64,000 bases of DNA from Centroberyx gerrardi. Its lineage: Eukaryota > Chordata > Actinopteri > Beryciformes > Berycidae. Location of the stretch: positions 6,770,501 through 6,834,500 of the forward strand of contig NC_136016.1 in NCBI RefSeq assembly GCF_048128805.1, written 5' to 3'. A program made the translations under genes and the position numbers. Below, in pieces: positions 59,206-64,000 of this stretch. Position 1 is the first letter of the stretch; each line of letters begins with the position of its first letter. The notes beneath the pieces were generated by a model. That model ran no database searches, was not told where the DNA came from, and saw only the letters and a program-made list of their open reading frames with translations.

Positions 59206-61406
59206 TTATTTCTTTGCTTTTAAAAAAGGGAAGGGACCCGTCTGACTGCTCAAGCTACTGCCCTCTGTCAATTTTAAATGCTGATATTAAGCTGTTTGCC
59301 AAAGTCTTAGCTTCTCGATTGGAACCATATATGCCCGCTTTAATCCAACAAACGGGTTTCATTAAGAATCGCCTTGCCTCGGACAATGTCTGCCGCCTTC
59401 TCCATGTTATCGAAGCTTCCAACACCGCAGATTCCTCAAACGCTATTTTGTCACTTGATGCAGAGAAGGCATTTGACCGCCTCGAGTGGCATTTTCTTTG
59501 GGCTGTATTGCGCCATATGGGTTTTGGGAATAATTTTTTAGCAATGATGCAAGTATTGTATACTAACCCAACAGCTATGGTGTTGACTGGGAACACCTGT
59601 TCCAGGCAGTTTTCAATTTCAAGGGGCTCTCGCCAGGGCTGTCCTCTTTCCCCTTTGTTATTTGTTCTATCTCTTGAACCTCTGGCCCAGGCGGTCCGGC
59701 AGTCAGTTAGTCATAACCCTATTATTGTACACAACACCAAACACTACATATCTTTGTACGCAGATGACATATTGCTCTTTCTTCAGAATATCTCTCAGTC
59801 TCTTCCTTACCTCTTGAATATCTTTAATGACTTTAGCCAGGTCTCAGGATACAAAATTAACTGGGGAAAATCTGCATTACTACCACTGAATGCCTCCGCC
59901 AGACAGCTGGCTACCCCTTTAAACATCCCTGTGGTCCAGACCCTCAAATATGTAGGAGTTTCAATCTATCCCATGGTTACAAGCACTGTGACTAATAATT
60001 TTAAGAAAGTGCTTGCTGAGGTGGAAACTGATCTTCAAAGGTGGATCACATCACCCTTGTCATTCCACTCCCGTATTTCAGTAATTAAGATGAACATTCT
60101 CCCACAAATAATTTTTTTTAGTTCTATGCTCCCTTTGGCACCACCCAAAGACTATTGGAAGAAAATTCACTCCCTGATCTCTAAATTTATCTGGGCTAAG
60201 AAAAGACCCAGACTTAAATTATCTACCCTTCAGAGACAAAACAATTCAGGTGGATTAGGTCTCCCAAACTTTCAATGGTACTATTGATCATTTGTGTTAC
60301 GCCCTCTCTCCACCTGATTTGATCCTGCTGCTTGTGTGTCCTGGCGTCCTATTGAGGAGAACATTGTTCAGCCCCACAGATTACAAGACCTTATTTATTC
60401 CAATATCTCTGTTAAACAATCTAAAATGAAATTATCACTGAGCTTATCTCTGTTTGGCGTATCACTGAAAAATTCTGTAAAATTACTCCCAACTGGTATC
60501 TTCAATCACCCATATTTCTTAATGCTGGTCTCCAGCTGGGAGGGCGTCCTATATCTTTTCCCAGATGGTCTAATAATGGTATATATACACTCTCAGATAT
60601 TTTTGGGGCTGAGGGTCTCCGCTCATTCCAAGACATTCAGAAACACTTCAATCTACCTGGTACCTCCTTTTTCTTTTATCTTCAATTGCGCACAGCAATG
60701 CGCACCTATGGGGTACCTTGGGATGGCACACTAGGCTCACATCCTTTTCACAAGGCATTGACTAGCCAATACCAATTGACAGAGTATGGAAACAGGACTT
60801 CCTACCATGTGACAATAGTTTGGACTGGCAATTAATTTGGCTTTATCTTCCAGAAACCCCAACCACCGAGTTATTCATTTCAACTTCATACACAGAACTT
60901 ATTTCACTCCCCGCACATTGTATAAATTGAAAGCCATACCCTCACCTAACTGCACTCTGTGCTCACAAAACAGCTTAGGTACTTTTTTTCATATGGTATG
61001 GGAGTGCCCGGGTGTTGTGGATTTCTGGAAGAAGGTCTGTGGCATGCGGTCCACCATTGTGTCCAAACAGATTCTGTACTCACCAACTGTCCTATTACTT
61101 AATGATAGCTCCAGCCTGGACCTACTTATCAAACATAAACGCCTCTGGTTGGTATTGTGGTATTACTTGCATTTATTGTCTCATTTGTCCATGTTTCCTT
61201 CTTTTTTCATTTCTCTCTTTTCATTATTATAATCTCAGATCTATAAGAGATCAACATCTGAGTTGATATTTGTATTGAATGGGAGGATGTGAAAATTTGA
61301 AAATTCATTTTTGTTTATTTTTTGTTCACTCCTCTCTATTGTTAAATGAATGCTTGGTCACATCTGTTTCATACTAAAATATCAATAAAAAATTGATCAC
61401 AAAAAA
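59206..61406 (+). mobile_element. 5'-truncated L1-type LINE, 2.2 kb, 18-bp target duplication
   Basis: Contains the reverse transcriptase region: LSLDAEKAFDRLEW (catalytic motif A), SRGSRQGCPLSPLLFVLSLE, and LYADDILLFL (motif C). The C-terminal CTLCSQNSLGTFFHMVWECP is a CCHC-like knuckle typical of L1/Tx1 ORF2. The endonuclease and ORF1 are missing. The frame is open at 59,214-60,287, then broken. It ends in a short A-run. Identical AAGAATTGAACTGACACA copies flank it at 59,188-59,205 and 61,407-61,424, showing target-primed insertion. Confidence 0.93.
59214..60287 (+). pseudogene. Truncated LINE reverse transcriptase ORF
   Basis: A 357-codon open stretch covering the RT palm with both catalytic motifs (FDR in motif A, YADD in motif C) inside the LINE at 59,206-61,406. 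It lacks the N-terminal endonuclease and is cut off from its C-terminal third by a stop near 60,286 and later frameshifts. It should not produce an active protein. Confidence 0.9.
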
Positions 61407-61424
61407 AAGAATTGAACTGACACA

Positions 61425-62131
61425 AGTTGACGTGAGCAAGATGCACACTTTCAACCTGGCAGACAGTTATGACACAGCCATCATAGCATGATGCAATGTG
61501 ACACATTGCAGTGGTGGCTAAGGCCCTAATCTCCCATCAGCACGTCTTTAATTTTTTCCACTACGTCAGAGTCAGCGGGAACACTGCATGATCATGGTGA
61601 AACGCCTCATTTGTAATCCCCTGTATAACCCAGATCAAAGAATATCTCTGCTCCCTCGCTGGCAGGCCGACGCTGCCCATTGTCTCCGGGGTAATCAGGA
61701 CTTATTACAGTGAATCACTATTGCCAGACTGTCGCTGACTCATAGTCATTGAGATCAGGGTCATTGTCACCTAAGAAACTGGCCCAGTGAGTGGCCACAG
61801 GCCGTATTCCTCTTCTGAGGTTCAGCTGACTGAAATAAAATACATCATACTAAAAGGGCAGTAGTCATTTTCACTGACCTGCCCCATCAGTAATGGACAG
61901 AAAATAGAATTTACTTCAGGTTTGGAAGAAGTCTATCTGATTCATCACAAACTGGACATCATTTAAAGCAATCTAAAATTAACTGTTTTGGTTATTCAGA
62001 TATTTAGATACTGTAGTTATAGCAGTTGTTTGCATTTGTTAGTTATGTTAGAGCAAGTGAATAGGCTGAAAGCTATTTATCTTAAAACATTGAGTGATCT
62101 ATGTAGTTAACATGTAGTTAATAGTTTAATA
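61425..62131. other. Intergenic spacer
   Basis: About 0.7 kb between the LINE and the Tc1-like element, with no recognisable feature. Confidence 0.6.
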
Positions 62132-63160
62132 TACTGAACAAAAATATAAACGCAACACTTTTGTTTTTGCTCCCATTTTTCATGAGTTGAAATATAAGAT
62201 CGAAGACTTTTTCTATGCACACAAAAGGCTTATTTCTCTCAAATTTTGTTCACAAATTTGTTTAAATCCGTGTTAGTGAGCACTTCTCTTTTGCCAAGAT
62301 AATCCATCCACCTGACAGGTGTGGCATATCAAGATGCTGATTAAACAGCATGATTATTGCCTTGGGCTGGTCACAATAAAAGGCCACTCTAAAATGTGCA
62401 GTTTTTATCACACAACACAATGCCACAGATGTTTTGAGGGCGCGTGCAGTTGGCATGCTGACTGCAGGAATGTCCACCAGAGCTCATGTTGCAGCATGAT
62501 AATGCACGGCCCCATGTTGCAAGGATCTGTACACAATTCCTGGAAGCTGAAAACATCCCAGTTCTTGTATGGCCTGCTCACCAGACATGTTACCCATTGA
62601 GCATGTTTGGGATGCTCTGGATCGACGTGTACGACAGCGTGTTCCGATTCCTGCCAATATCCAGCAACTTCACACAGCCATTGAAGAGGAGTGGACCAAC
62701 ATTCCACAGGCCACAATCAACAACCTGATCAACTCTATGTGAAGGAGATGTGTCTCACTGCATGAGGCAAATGGTGGTCACACCAGATACTGACTGGTTT
62801 TCAAAAAATGCATATCTGTAGCCCTAGTCATGTGAGATCCATAGTTCAGTGCCTACTAAATGTCTTTTTTCAAGATAAAACTGCACATTTTAGAGTGGCC
62901 TTTTATTGTGACCAGCCCAAGGAACACCTGTGCAATAATCATGCTGTTTAATCAGCATCTTGATATGCCACACCTGTCAGGTGGATGGATTATCTTGGCA
63001 AAGGAGAAGTGCTCACTAACACGGATTTAAACAAATTTGTGAACAAAATTTGAGAGAAATAAGCCTTTTGTGTGCATAGAAAAAGTCTTCGATCTTTTAT
63101 TTCAACTCATGAAAAATGGGAGCAAAACCAAAAGTGTTGCGTTTATATTTTTGTTCAGTA
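62132..63160. mobile_element. Tc1-like element with inverted-repeat arms of about 280 bp
   Basis: The left arm (62,132 to about 62,411) and right arm (about 62,877-63,160) are nearly perfect inverted copies, starting TACTGAACAAAAATATAAAC. TA flanks both ends. The roughly 465-bp core keeps only the C-terminal third of a Tc1 transposase, so the element is internally deleted. Confidence 0.93.
62412..62810 (+). pseudogene. Remnant of Tc1 transposase C-terminus
   Basis: Translation gives LQHDNARPHVARICTQFLEA (second catalytic Asp). After a one-base frameshift near 62,575 it continues SPDMLPIEHVWDALDRRVRQ (third catalytic acidic residue). A stop follows INSM. The N-terminal DNA-binding part is absent. 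Confidence 0.9.
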
Positions 63161-63162
63161 TA

Positions 63163-64000
63163 GATAAAAACTCTTTAGAAGGTGTTGCATGTGCTTCCTT
63201 GGAGAAGCAAACTACTTCTGCCTCCAATATCTATAGAATCCAAACTCTAAGCAAACACTTTGTGGAAGTACTAAAAGCAAAAGTTAATCCTCATAAATCT
63301 GCTGTCTGAAGTGTTTTGAAATGGGTAAATTATTTACAGCAAATACAGTCTTTAGAGCTGAGATAAGAGACATGGACATGATTCAAAGTGAAAATGTTAA
63401 GAGGATCAGCCAATGATATCTTAGATCCTCATGAGAGCAAGATACCTATTTCATGACTATCTGGCACTCCCTAGTGGCTCGTAGGCTGAAGGGAAGCCAA
63501 GGAAAACAATAACAGAGTTGTCATTTTATAAATATAGACAAGGGTTATGGTACATTTATTAAACATAGATCTTTGACAAATATATTTAAAATGCATTATT
63601 TAGAGACAGTTAAATAAAATAAAACTATCCAGAAAATGTATATTAAAATAAAATTTAATTTCAATTAAAACTTCCATCAAAACGGATTCAAAAAGCAAAA
63701 AAAAAAAAACCCACTTCAAAACTGATCTGTGCAAATGTATTTCAGAATTGAAGGGAAAGACTATCTGTTTCAAGATCAGTGGTTAAGATCAAGTTAACAT
63801 AAGTGAAATAAATCCAACGGGCTTGGCAGTGAAATGTTAATCTGAAACTGTTTTTGTCCATTATCTGCTGAAAATCCACTGTTGTCCACCCTTTAGCTTT
63901 TGGGACATGTACTCAATGACCAAAAGGAGACTATTCCTGACCAAGTTAAATATATAATTAAAATAATATATTTTGATGTCAATAGACATGTGCGACAGGA
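63163..64000. other. Intergenic, right edge
   Basis: AT-rich sequence with no gene, RNA or mobile element that I recognise. Confidence 0.6.

Overview
The window looks like nuclear DNA of a teleost fish. The genes are split by GT-AG introns, the proteins are vertebrate-specific (RNF213, NPLOC4, PDE6G), and the spacer is full of typical fish repeats: Tc1-like elements and MITEs, hAT relicts, a 5'-truncated L1-type LINE, tRNA-derived SINEs and (AC)n or (ACT)n tracts. All four confidently modelled genes lie on the minus strand.

Layout from right to left, the direction of transcription. 57.4-54.57 kb holds pde6g, the inhibitory gamma subunit of rod phosphodiesterase, with a non-coding first exon, a TATA box and a CRX-like site; its three coding exons join to exactly 87 codons plus stop. 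About 48.3-34.5 kb holds nploc4 (17 coding exons, 631 codons), the ubiquitin-binding cofactor of p97/VCP. 30.51-29.48 kb holds a small three-exon gene for a 170-residue secreted coiled-coil protein that I do not recognise. 28.2 kb to the left edge holds rnf213, the giant AAA+ ATPase and E3 ubiquitin ligase. I placed 59 coding exons; joined they total 15,207 nt, an exact 5,069 codons without interruption. About the last 150 codons should lie beyond position 1.

Between nploc4 and pde6g is a 3.5-kb segment (48,725-52,216) bounded by long inverted repeats. It contains a decayed Tc1 transposase piece and a two-exon minus-strand ORF that joins an 11-residue PTEAP repeat to a short, very basic, amphipathic C-terminus. 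This is the least explained part of the window. The right end, upstream of pde6g, holds transposons with intact target-site duplications: a 342-bp hAT relict, a 2.2-kb LINE and a 1.03-kb Tc1-like element with arms of about 280 bp.

Functional links: RNF213 and NPLOC4 both act in ubiquitin biology (an ATP-dependent E3 ligase and a p97 substrate adaptor). RNF213 is interferon-inducible in vertebrates, and an ISRE-like site lies upstream of its first exon here. PDE6G belongs to the photoreceptor pathway and is linked to NPLOC4 only by conserved gene order. Exon coordinates were read by eye from splice sites and reading phase; an error of a few bases at single junctions is possible.
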